Shown: positions 24,501 to 36,500 of the stretch, in pieces | How the letters are laid out: each line of letters opens with the position of its first letter | How positions within the stretch are numbered: the first letter of the stretch is position 1 | The notes under the pieces: generated by a model | What the model saw: the letters and a program-made list of their open reading frames with translations, nothing else | Told to the model about the DNA's origin: nothing | The model's database searches: none | Program-made: the position numbers and the translations under genes | Assembly: GCF_954871325.1 (NCBI RefSeq) | Contig: NC_088779.1 | Coordinates: 19,222,846 to 19,286,845, forward strand | Length of the DNA: 64,000 nt | Source of the DNA: Gordionus sp. m RMFG-2023 | Lineage: Eukaryota; Nematomorpha; Gordioida; Chordodea; Parachordodidae | Direction: 5' to 3'

Positions 24501-27500
24501 ATTTTAGCAGATTTATATAGGCTTAGCCGATTTTTAGGCTTAACCTAATTAGGCTTAGCCGATTTTTAGTTTTAGCCGATTTTTAGGCTTACCTAATTAG
24601 GCTTAGCCTTATTAGGCTTAGGCGTAGTTTTTAGCCGATTACGCAACACTATATATATATATATATAAATAATTTAATAATAGTTAGACAATTCTATAAA
24701 CAAGGAAAATATCAATCCTTTTACTTTAAAAAGGAAAAAAATAGAAGCATCTAAATACAAAAATATATGAAGCTGAAAAGATGGAGGTATTTCGAGGTAA
24801 ATAACTATTTATTAAATAAATATTTATTTTTGAAAAAGATTTAACAAAAAAAATATCCCAATATGATGATAAACATAATCTCATGGGATATTTCAAATCA
24901 TTTTTAAATGATTTCAACACCATGACACCCAAGAAAGTTTTGGAATTGAAAATCAAATTTTCTGAATTATTATTACCATATATATAATTTTATATACATA
25001 TGTTTTATATTTAGATTTATTATAAAATATTTTATACATATGTTCTAATTTTTTTAGATTAATAATAAAATATTTTATACATATATTGTATTTCTTTTTA
25101 ATATTAATTTAGATATCACAGACTCATACAATATAAACAAAACAACACCTTTTATTGAATATTTATATATAAATGTATAACTTTTACAAATTTATCATAA
25201 ATAATAAAAAATTTATAGTAAATAATAATGAAGTAACATTATAATACAATTAAAATAAAATTAAGATGGGAATAAGTTAATAAGGTAATGGTAATTAAAA
25301 AATAGATGTATATAAAAATTTTACATATAAGGCTTGATATAATATAAAATTTAATATATATTATTTACATATAAGTTAAAATTTTCTCTAATATTGTTAG
25401 AGCTTTCAGTCCATTGCTGGAACTGAGATTGGGTATTGTTCATAAGTTATTGGTATACTGTGATTTCCCTCAATATCAATAATAAGATTATGTAATAAAC
25501 AGTCTGCCTTAACTATTTGTATTATATTGGTAATATTGGTCTCTGATGATTTATATAAGTGCCTAAATTTTGCACTCATAATCCCAAAGCATCTTTCAAC
25601 ATACACTCTTGCTGTGTATAATTTTCTATTAAAATTATATTTATATTCATTTAAATTTGTTTTATAGGGTTTCATGATAAAATTCATTAATGGATAAGCA
25701 TCATCTCCCACAAATACATATGGTGATAATATATTTGATGAAGGTAAAAATTTGGATTAGGTATCTTGATGATTTTATTGATCATTCCTTCATAAAATTG
25801 GCTCTTTATAAAGATGCTTCTATCTGAGATAGACCCAGGAAAACCAACCTCAATTAACAAAAATCTAGAAAAGAATTAAAATTTAGAATAAATATAAATA
25901 CCTAGCTTTGTCATCTGAAACACCTTGAATCACAATGGAATTAAATTTTTTATAATTAAAATATGTGGATCCATTATTTTTAGGTTGTTTTATTTTTACA
26001 TGCTTTCCATCAATAGCACCTATTATGTGAGGAAAACCTGATTTCCTAAAGTATTCTGCTGATATTTCAAGCATCTGTTCAACTGTTGGTAAACACAGAT
26101 GCTTGGGTTGAAGACCTACCCATATTAACCTACATGTTGATGTGACAATAATGCTCATTGATGATTTGCTCATATAATGGTATTTTTCTAAAGCTCATAC
26201 CAGAAGTCAAATATCTATAAATACATTCAGATTATTTATATAAAAAAATAATCATCATACATGAGTGTTAAATAGAGCCTATGCTTCATACTGATAGAGT
26301 TTTTAAATTTAACTATAGTGGTGTCTATAGACTCCAAATTTATAAGTATGTAATTGAATGTTTCCACATGCATGTGGAACATCTGACAAAATTTGTCAGG
26401 ATAAGAAGGAATACTATCAAATATTTTAAATAGTCCTTTATCTCTATAATTAATATATAATATAAATAATATCATATCATATATATATACCAGTCATCTA
26501 AAAATCTATGCCTTTTTATAAGTTTAGGAGTATCCTCAAATAATATAAAATATAGAAGTAGTAAATCATGCACATCAAACATTTTGTATATTTTATAGAA
26601 AATAAATGTATGATTGGACACGTTTCGTAATCTCTCAAAATTCACGAAAGTTGTGCATTTTGGAAAATAAAAATCTGAGAGAATGATAATATTTTAATGT
26701 CAACCTTTCATATATATAATATATAAATCAGAAACCTAAAACAGTAATCACGTATACCCGGCAAAGGTTTTGTCATTTTGGTTGTATTAGGTAAGCCGAT
26801 GCACATGAATGATGTTCAAAAGATTCCTAATAAAAAAATTTAATCAGCCAAGTCTGATTCGTATATTATTTTTTCGTTCCTGATTTTAGATTCTTATTAT
26901 TTTAAGTCCCATCACGAGTACCCGAGCATATCCGGGCCTTGATGTATTATGGCAGATCTGATTAATTGCATAGGTGTTATTGTTGTTAAAGGGCGCGATT
27001 TGAGCCGATTTTTCAAAATATCCAACTAAATATTATATCCAGAAAAATATTTGGCAAGCCTGAAGATTTTACTCATAGATGACATAAAGGTTTGGACATC
27101 TATTAGCGAAATCTTGTGGTTTAGGTAATATTTTACTAGCTAAAATATTGAGTTAGATATTTTTATAAATCGGCCTAAATCGAGCCGTTTAACAACACTA
27201 CTAAGTGTTAATAAGCCAAAGATAAAATAGAGAAGTTTTTTGTAAAATAAATAGAAATAATTTTTAGCATGGTTATATATATATATAAATAATTCAAACT
27301 AGGACAAATACTAGTTTCATAGAGCCATATAATTGGCCAGGCCCATAGCATAAAAAAAGAATTGTTCTCAGCTTCTTTTTCGCTGTTTGAACTACAAAGA
27401 CAATCACAAATTTTTTTCTTTAAAAAAAAGAAAATCTTTAAAAAATCGGGAGATAGAGCCAACGGTTTGCTATAATGGCTCATTCAACTAGCACAAGCTA

Positions 27501-30500
27501 GTAAAATTTTCAACTGCTAGCAAATTTGATAAAAGAAGAACCCATCTAAATTCTGATACATATAATTCTTTATTATTTTGACATATTTGGAAATTAGATT
27601 AAATCAATTTCGTTTATGTTATAAGCAACAATTCAAACTTCGAAATTGATGGCCTCATTTCGCATTATTGTATAAACGCTATTATATATGAATTTTCATA
27701 TTTGTCAACTATCACTATCCAAGAGGATACCTCAATCGACCAGATTGATAATTTTGAAAAATATAGGTGAATTCACTGATGTTTCGTTAAATCGTTATAG
27801 GACCTGATCTAAAGATTGCTTTGGATGGGTTAAGGTAGAAAAATTAATATTGCAGTATTCTACCACTGATATCCAAAAATTATTTTGCTTAAGTTGAAAG
27901 TTGTGTGAACCTTAGTATATAAACCAAGCACCTTTTTTTTTATTTTGAAAAGGAAAACCCTTATGTAGGAGCTAATTAGATGCATTTACTTCATTATATT
28001 TTTTTGAAAATAATCAATATTTAAAGAATTTTTTTTTATATAGTATATTTCCCCTTTGATTATAACGTTGCAAACTAAAATAGGAAAAGTAAAAAATGGC
28101 CATATTTGGAAGAAAGCTAGTCATTTTTCGTTTCAGAAAAAATCTAGTCAAAATATAATTCATTTTCTACAAGACCTAAAGGGATAATGTTAAGATAAAA
28201 TTGCTATCGTTTCCTATAGGTCAAAACCGAAAAAAGGTTTTGGCAATTTCAACCACCCATAAAGGATTGATATCTTATAATTGGAGCAAGAGCAGCGTAT
28301 ATGCCCAACTTTAATCCGTAAAATGGGCGCATGGAAAAACAAATAGATGACCTTTATGCTACTTTTTTTGTACTATCGAATACTACTCTCGATTCTCGAA
28401 ATATAAAAAAACAATGGCTATTAAAGCTAAGTATTCCTTTGGTAATCTAAGACAAGAAGTGAACAGCAACAGATTAAAATGAAGTAACACTTAAAAACCA
28501 GGCCCCAACAATTGTCAAGTTTGTCACTTTAAGATAAGGTAGGATGACACTTTCTCGTCACTTATGCCACAAATCCTTCTAAAGAACATCCAACAATTTG
28601 TTGTGCCAATTGTAGTAATATTAAATAGATTTTAATATTTATATGTTGTAATTTAATAAAATCATCATTCATTCTTATGATTATAAAAAAAACTTTAAAC
28701 TGAACTCTCCTAAAAATAAATAAAAATATTAGTATTTTAGATCCATGTTAATTATTAACGGTCTTGTAACAGGAATAAGTTAATTAGGGTTAAAACCCCT
28801 ATAAAAATCGGTATCGGAATAAAAAGATCGGTAGATCCGATCTCTTCTTCAAAATGCTAAATGCATCACTGGTTAGCCAGCAATTAGATTCACCATTTAA
28901 AAATTACAAAAAACATAAGCCTCATTAATAATTAATTTGAATCCCAAAGTTTTTGAAAGATCCTAATAAAAAGAGGCGATTCAAATTTTTAAGAATGCGC
29001 ATTAGTTATTAAAATACTTATAGTTTGAAATAATTATTTTTGCAAAATACAACAAAATTATGTAGAATGTTAAAAAAAATGTAAATATAACTTTTTATTC
29101 TTGTCATCTTGAGGAGTTGTTTTCGAAAATGATTTAAAGTTTGTAATTGTTTTAATCATATCTTTATTTTGAGGCTCCAATTGGTTGGTTAGTGTAGCTG
29201 TAATACTAAGTTCTTTATCCTTAGATATTGTATGCCCAAAAATATCTGATATAGATATGATGAGGTTGGGATGCTTATTGGTGATGGTGGAAGCAGGCAC
29301 ATGAAATGAGATTACTACTGGTGAATGCATCTATAATTATCATATCAAATATATAAGATTGAAGTTAAGCTATAATTTAAATTTAAAACTCAGAAAAGAT
29401 AGGAAACCAATAACTTTATTAACAACTATTTTAATTTCTATAAAAATGTTAAACAAAAAATTGTTTTATTGAGGAATTTTTTTAAATTTAATATAGTAAC
29501 TAGAGGTATCATGACATAAAATGTATGGGTTATGATGTTACCCATCGTAATCAAGCAATTTAATAAAAATTAATTGTTAACGTGAAAATTTGATTTAAAT
29601 TTTATAAAAAAATTTTTAAATTAGTGATTCACGATATTTATTAAATCGACCCAATACCATTAATACCGATATTTGTAGCCACTAATTAATTTAAATCTAG
29701 TGTTCTAAAATTTTGCAAATTAATTAAGCATGATCTGTCTCAAGAAAAAATAACAGCCCAACCTAAAATATTTGTAATTTGTTACATAATATTTATTATA
29801 TATTTTTTGAACGATTAATTCATAAAAATAGAAAGCAAACGATTAATTCATAAAAATAGAAAGCAAACACTATATAATACAGAAATTTTTTTAATAAAAA
29901 TTAATTTATAGATATTTCATTTCTTTTGTTCGAATATCAATATATCCAGTTTCAGTGATTTTTCAGATATTAGAGGTAGCTGATGTCGTTACTTCTGATA
30001 AGTAACTAATTAAATTTACATCGCTGAAAAGATAACTAGTTATATTTTTATAAAGAGTAACTTGTTACCAATTTATTTAATATAAACTTTTTCTTGTCCA
30101 AAATAAATTTTCAACAAATTTTAATAAAGAAATTTAATTAAATAAAGAAATAATTGCAAAAAATATACCACAAGGTAGACCTGTGCGATTAAATTATTAT
30201 TTTAATTTGAATACTAACATTAATTAAATTAAAATATGAATTGTATTCTATTACTATATATCAGAGACCTGCAGAGGTACCATTTGTACAGCCCCGCCCA
30301 GATTAAAAAATTTTCGGCCCGGCCCGAATTAAAAAAAAATTTTTTTTAGGCCCGGCTCGTAATTTTTTAAAATTATATTCGACCTGGTATATACAAAAAA
30401 TTCATTATTTCGTATTTTATCATATTTTTCGGCGAGTATTATCATTTATTAAGCAAGTATATTAGCTAATGTTGTTAAACGGCTCGTTTTGAGCCGATTT

Positions 30501-33500
30501 TTAAAAACGGCTAACTCAATATTTTCGCCAGAAAAATATTGACTAAGCCTCGAAATTTCGTTACTATATGTCTAGACCTTTGCTCCTTCTATTAGCAAAA
30601 TTTTCAGGCTTGCATAATATTTTTCTGGATAAAACACTAAGTTAGCCGTTTTTAAAAATCGGCTAAAAACGAGCCGTTTAACAACACTTTATTTTATTTT
30701 ATTCTAAACAGATATTTAGTATATTACAAATTGATACTATAAAAATTTGTGTAAATAATATTTTGAGAATATACTATGTATTTATAAAAAAAATAAAAAT
30801 GATATTTTAATTAATAAAAAATATACTAATCATAAATCAAGTTATGGCTGGAGGTACTTTGGAACTTATTTTGAAGAATGAAAATAAGAAAATCACAATA
30901 ATGCCTGATTATATATATTGCTTAAAATTGGCGAAAAAAGATGAGGAAGATTCAAATACATAATTCATTTTCACAATAATTTATTTTTATTTTAGACTTT
31001 TATATATATTTTATATTAGTTACGAAATAATTTTTTTTAGTAAGAATATAAGTACAAGTAATCTTTCTCGGCACTTAGTTAATGTTCATAAAATATCAGA
31101 AAATATTAATAATGATAAATCCATTCAAAGTCTAAAAATGTTTTTAAAGCCAACACCAAGATGTAGCAGGAATATAAAAGATAAAAAATGGCTCTTAGGA
31201 TATTATTATTGTTTATTATTATTCATTTAAAATTTTTACTGGTTTGTTAAGTTAAAGCTTTATTTTGAAAGTTCAAAACAATTAAATTTTTAGTTTGTTT
31301 ATTGCAGCTCTATTTTGAGATATTTTTAATGTATAAACTTAATATATAAATTATTTAATTAATTATGTAAAACTTTATTTTTGAAAGTTAAAACTAAATG
31401 AAATTTATAATTTGTTTCATTCCAGCTCTAATTATTTTGATGTTTTTTAAATATCTTTTTAATGTGTAAACTTAATATATAATTTATTAAATTAATTATT
31501 TAAAACTTTATAAACTAAATCATTTTATAATCTGTTTCATTCTAGCTCTAATTATTTTGATGTTTTTTAAATATCTTTTTAATGTGTAAACTTAATATAT
31601 AATTTATTAAATTAATTATTTAAAACTTTATAAACTAAATCATTTTATAATCTGTTTCATTCTAGATCTAATTATTTTGATGTTTTAAATTCTTTTTAAT
31701 GTTTAAAATAAATATGAAATCTAATAGAGCGAAATTATATTTTGATGTGCAGCTTAGATTTAATGCCATTTGATTCTATAAACAATAAAGCAATATATGA
31801 TTTTCTAAAGGTTTAAAATTTATATAAAATTATTATTAAAAAATAAATTGCCTAAAAAAATAGAAATATAATTGATTCCTCGTCAGAATTGACAAATAGG
31901 ACAACCATTAGTGGGGATGCACTAGACGATGTTTAATTATCTATAAAGGCGTATGTTTTAAATCTAATTGATTCTGGACCAAAATTTTGTTCTACCACTT
32001 TTGATTTATGGACCGATCATTTCAAGCGTCTAAATTATATCACATTTAGTCTTCATCATTTATATGAAAATTTTGATTTAAAATATTTTACCCTAGCAAC
32101 TAGAAATGTGACTCAAAAATATACTGTGGGGAACAATATTATCGAGATTGATAGTATTGAAGAGGAGTTCCAATTTATAAGCTAAAATAATACATGTGGT
32201 AACTGATGCTGGGGCCAATGTCAAAAGAAGCATCAGATTAGGCGATTATGAATCATTTATGCTTAAGGCATGGACTTCATAATTTGGTTACAGTTGATGG
32301 CATAAAAAAAATTTCTAGAATTGATATTCTCATTAAAAAAATTAGAGAAATTATTTCAGCCCTCAGATATCGAGTAGCTGATTTGGAATGCAAAATTGAG
32401 GCTGAACATCGTAAATGTCTGCAGTCAATTTAGGGAACAGGTCATATCTTGGATATTGATGATTCTGATCCATACCTTGATGACCATTTTGATATGTCTG
32501 ATGAATCGGATAATAGAAATGGCATTGCACCAACCAATCTAATTAATGCAACAACTTTAAAATTAAATTGCTCAACCCGCTGGCATAGCATATTAATTAT
32601 GCTAGAAAGTGTTCGCAGTATAAACAAAATTCCTATAAATAATGTTCTAAATAAAATAGGAAAACAATCTTTAAAACTCTTTAATAATGAATGTGATTGA
32701 TGAGCTTTACGCAGTATTAAATCCATTTCGAGAGTTGGTGAAATTTCTTTCCTCTTAAAAAGGATCGACAATAAACTTAGGGTTATTCGCAGTGAAATAG
32801 AATCTCATATACAAATCAATAGATCTGTGAAAACAAAGCTTGACCATAGATTTCCCATTATTGAACTTCAAGTTATTTTATATTTTTATTAATAAAATTA
32901 TATTTTAAACATTAGATATTAGCAACTCTACTTGATCCCAGATTTCAAAATCTTAAAGTTATTTCAGAATATTTAAATTCGATAAATCTGAATTCTGACT
33001 TAGTATATTTCATACTTTATATTTTGCTTGCATTCCAAATTTATTTTAATTATAATAAAAATCAATAGAATATTTATTATATTGAGTAAAAATGCAATTC
33101 CTTAGTCTATTTCTGAGAATGAGAAAATACATAAATTTAAATTGGAGTGAGACATAAATAATTTAAGATCAATTAAATTATGTTAACAAAGTGTTAGAAA
33201 AGATCGCCCAAATAAATTATAAAAAAATGTAATACATTGATTTATAAATTAAATTCATTAAAAAATAAATTGATTTATAAATTAAATTCATTAAAAAAAA
33301 TTTAAAATAAATATTGCGCCGCCGCCTCCGACAATTTAATAGGCAGCGGCGAAATCGGCGCGCCGCCGTACGCCGATAAAAAAATTAAAAATACCGCCGC
33401 CGTCGATTGAGACATCGGCGCACAGGTTTACCACAAGGTAAATATTTGTTTTGAAATTTATTTTACCGCTATATGTAACATTTATGTGAAAGTGAAAATA

Positions 33501-36500
33501 TATATAAAAAATATATTAACATTATTATGTAAAATAACCCTCCTTTTATCGTAATTCAATATTAATTGTAAACATCGATCAATTTTCTAAAGTCATCTAT
33601 TATTACCAGTTAGAGCTATGATTCCGCTATTATATTGACGCTATTGTCAAAAAATAATTATTCTGTTACCAACTACCATAATTAGAATTTGTATCCTCAT
33701 TAGTGGAGTTTATAAAAAAAGGGAAGGTCCTAAAGGTTCTTTTATTTATTTCAATTTTTTCTATCACCATGGCTAAACCGCATTTGCACGTTACAAATTC
33801 TTTTATTTCGTTGAAACTTATATTATTACTGTAATTTTCAGGATTAGCATATAATATGTTCGAATTTCATTTAAATCCAAGGGAATGGAATAACTCATGT
33901 ATTTTATAAGTTCCTAGAATTAAGCAGGCTTGATTAAATTTATCGCGCAATAATATTTCTTTCTCGTATTTTTGGTTAAATAGAATAATGATGGCTGGGT
34001 AGCGATAAGTGACGTAATAATGAACCTCTTCCAGAAAAATAAATAACACTTTTAACAGACTTTGATTGTTAAGTCCTAGCGAAAGATACCCTTTGTCAAA
34101 TGAAAATGTGTAATCAACGGCATTTTCATTAAATACATTTTATAGTTGATTTTGAAGTGAAACCCCTAATCTGAACGCTTTTTTTGACATTGGCCTGATG
34201 CTCATAATCCCCTAATCTGACGTTTCTTTTGACATTGGCCCCAGCATCAGTTACCATTTGTATTATTTTGGCTTTTAAATGGAACTCCTCTTCATATCAA
34301 TCTTAGAGAATATTGTTTTTTCAGTATGCTTTTGAGTAACATTTCTAGTTGCTAGGGTAAAATATTTTAAATCAAAATTTTCATCTAAATGATGAAGACT
34401 AAATGTGATATAATTTCGACGCTTGAAATGATTGGTCCATAAATCAAAAGTGATAGAACAAAATTTTGAGAATCAATCAGATTTAAAACATGCTCCTTTA
34501 TAGATAAATAAACATCGTCTAGTGCAGCCTTACCAATGGTTGTCCTATTTGGTAATTCTGACGAGGAATAAATTATCATTATTTATATTTTTTAAGCAAT
34601 TTATTTTTTAATAATCATTTTTAGGGCTGTGCCGATATTAAATATCGGATCGGTCCCGATATTTGGCGTTTTTCAAAAATATCGGATCGGCCCGATACCT
34701 GTAAAAAACCCGATCCGATCCGATCCTTTTAATAAAAATGCAATTCTTATAAAACTTTGAATTATTATTTTTTAATAAAAAAAATTTTTTTATTTCGAGT
34801 TTCTATTTTACATTAATAATATTTTATAAATAATTTTTTTTTAAACAATGCAAATGTTATTTATTTTTTTAAATAGATTTTACAAGTTTTTTTATAAAAA
34901 TAGAAAGGAACACCCAAAGTTTTATTTATTTTTAATTTTTTAAAAAAATAACACCAATTTTATTATTTATACTTTAAATAAAAATTATTTTAAATATGGT
35001 TTCTGAATTATGGAAATATTTTGATAAAGATGAAGGTAATTTTGCAAAATGCGTCATCTGCGGAATATATTATAATTTTATATATTAAATATTACAATTT
35101 TATAAACCAACATAAAATGGATATATTATTATATATTTTTTTTAAAATTATTGTTGAAATAAAAAAATTAAATTATGCATAATTCTTTTATGCATAAAAA
35201 ATATTGATTTATTAATTACATTTGGTTCAAAGAGGGGTGGTAAAAAATTAATATAAATATCGGATCGGTATCGGATCGGTTTTGAACCAATATCGGAAAA
35301 TATCGGATCGGATCGGTAAAAAATATGTGGATCGGCACAGCCCTAATCATTTTATATAAATTTTAAACCTTTAGAAAATCTGTCATTCCTTTATTGTTTA
35401 TAGAATCAAATGGCATTAAATCTAAGCAGCATATCAAAACATAATTTCGCCCTATTAGATTTCATATTTATTTTAAACATTGAAAAGATATTTTAAAAAC
35501 ATCAAAATAATTAGAGCTGGAAGAGAAAAAAATTATAAATTTGATTTAGTTATAACTTTAAAATAAAGTTTTACATAATTAATTTAATAAATTATATATT
35601 AAGTTTATACATTAAAAAGACATTTAAAAAATATAATAATTAGAGTTGGAATGAAATAAATTATGAATTTGGTTTAGAAGTAACTTTCAAAATAAAGTTT
35701 TACATAATTAATTTAATAAATTATATTATACATTAAAAGATCTCAAAATAGAACTCAATAAATAAACTAAAAATTTAGTTGTTTTGAACTTTCAAAATAA
35801 AGTTTAATAAAATTAATATTACAAACCAGCTAAAAATTTTAAATGAATAATAATAAACAATAATACTAACCTAAGAGCCATTTTTTATCTTTAATATTGT
35901 TGTTGCATCTTGGTGTTGGCTTTAAAAATATTTTTAGACTTTGAATGGATTTATTATTATTCATTTTTTCTGTTAGTTTGTGATAATTAATTAAGTGCCA
36001 AGATAGATTACTTGTACTTATATTTTTACTAAAACATTTTATTTCATAACTAAAATATAAAATATATAAGTCTAAAATAAAAATAAATTACTGTGAAAAT
36101 GAATTATAATTTTAAGCAAGGTTCACAATAAATATAATCAGGCATTATTGTGCTTTTCTTATTTTCATTCTTCAAAATAAGATTTCCATAATTGTATATA
36201 GGGTGGTTCAAAACGTGCAAGTCCATAAAAATAATTAATATGAATTGTTTGTGGAAAAAAAATATGATGTATGAATGAATGTAAATGATATACACTAGTC
36301 TATTATATATAGAAATAGAATACAATTCATATTTTAATTTTATTTATGTTAGTATTCAAATTAAAATAATAATAATTTAATATATAAATATAATTAATAT
36401 GCTTTCTTAAAATTACACACACCGCGCTGCAGTCATAATATAAAATCGGCGGCTTTTCTTGCGTGAAAAAAAATACCGGCGGTGCACAGGTCTAGATCTA

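Larger units (their letters stand above)
19847..24650. mobile_element. 4.8-kb foldback element with palindrome arrays
   Basis: The ends AGTGTTGCGTAATCGGCTAA and the exact inverse at 24631-24650 enclose two long inverted arms. The outer arm sections (19880-20060 and 24490-24630) are short repeats around GGCTAAGCCTAAAAAT. Next comes a unique stretch (20070-20540, inverse 24035-24480). The inner arm sections (20545-21770 and 22045-24035) are tandem arrays of a unit of about 117 bp, roughly 11 copies on the left and 13 on the right. Each unit contains TGACAATTGTCA or a near match. The centre (21770-22045) is not repeated. The flanks are (TA)n, consistent with an 8-bp duplication ATATATAT, but this cannot be proven. 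It has no transposase and is inserted in the Harbinger gene in RPN2 intron 8. Confidence 0.88.
19134..24987 (+). pseudogene. PIF/Harbinger MADF-BESS DNA-binding protein, split by foldback
   Basis: This is the accessory protein gene of a PIF/Harbinger transposon, whose product normally binds DNA and helps import the transposase. The first exon (from ATG 19134) encodes a MADF domain: YKLMESIRPHRYLW, then KIYDLNYEQIKKRF, then KFYSISRKSG, with a donor near 19341. Two further exons (19407-19559 and 19607-19696) encode an acidic linker. A C-terminal piece at about 24830-24987 has LMGYFKSFLNDFNTMTPKK, a BESS motif. A stop codon interrupts the MADF domain (KWT, then IGK). The gene is also split by the foldback element at 19847-24650 and lies in RPN2 intron 8 on the opposite strand. 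It is dead, but its parts are all recognisable. Confidence 0.8.

Noticed and set aside
27208-27483. ATG-led minus-strand frame MSHYSKPLALSPDFLKIFF as a gene
   Set aside because: No motif, and the second half is low-complexity sequence from AT-rich intron DNA.
33666-34139. Assignment of the unidentified stretch to the UVRAG/Atg14 family
   Set aside because: Only a vague pattern (Y-P motif, then an F-x-x-A-x-x-I-L helix) is similar; the conserved Gly-Ser-Arg-Ser segment is absent.
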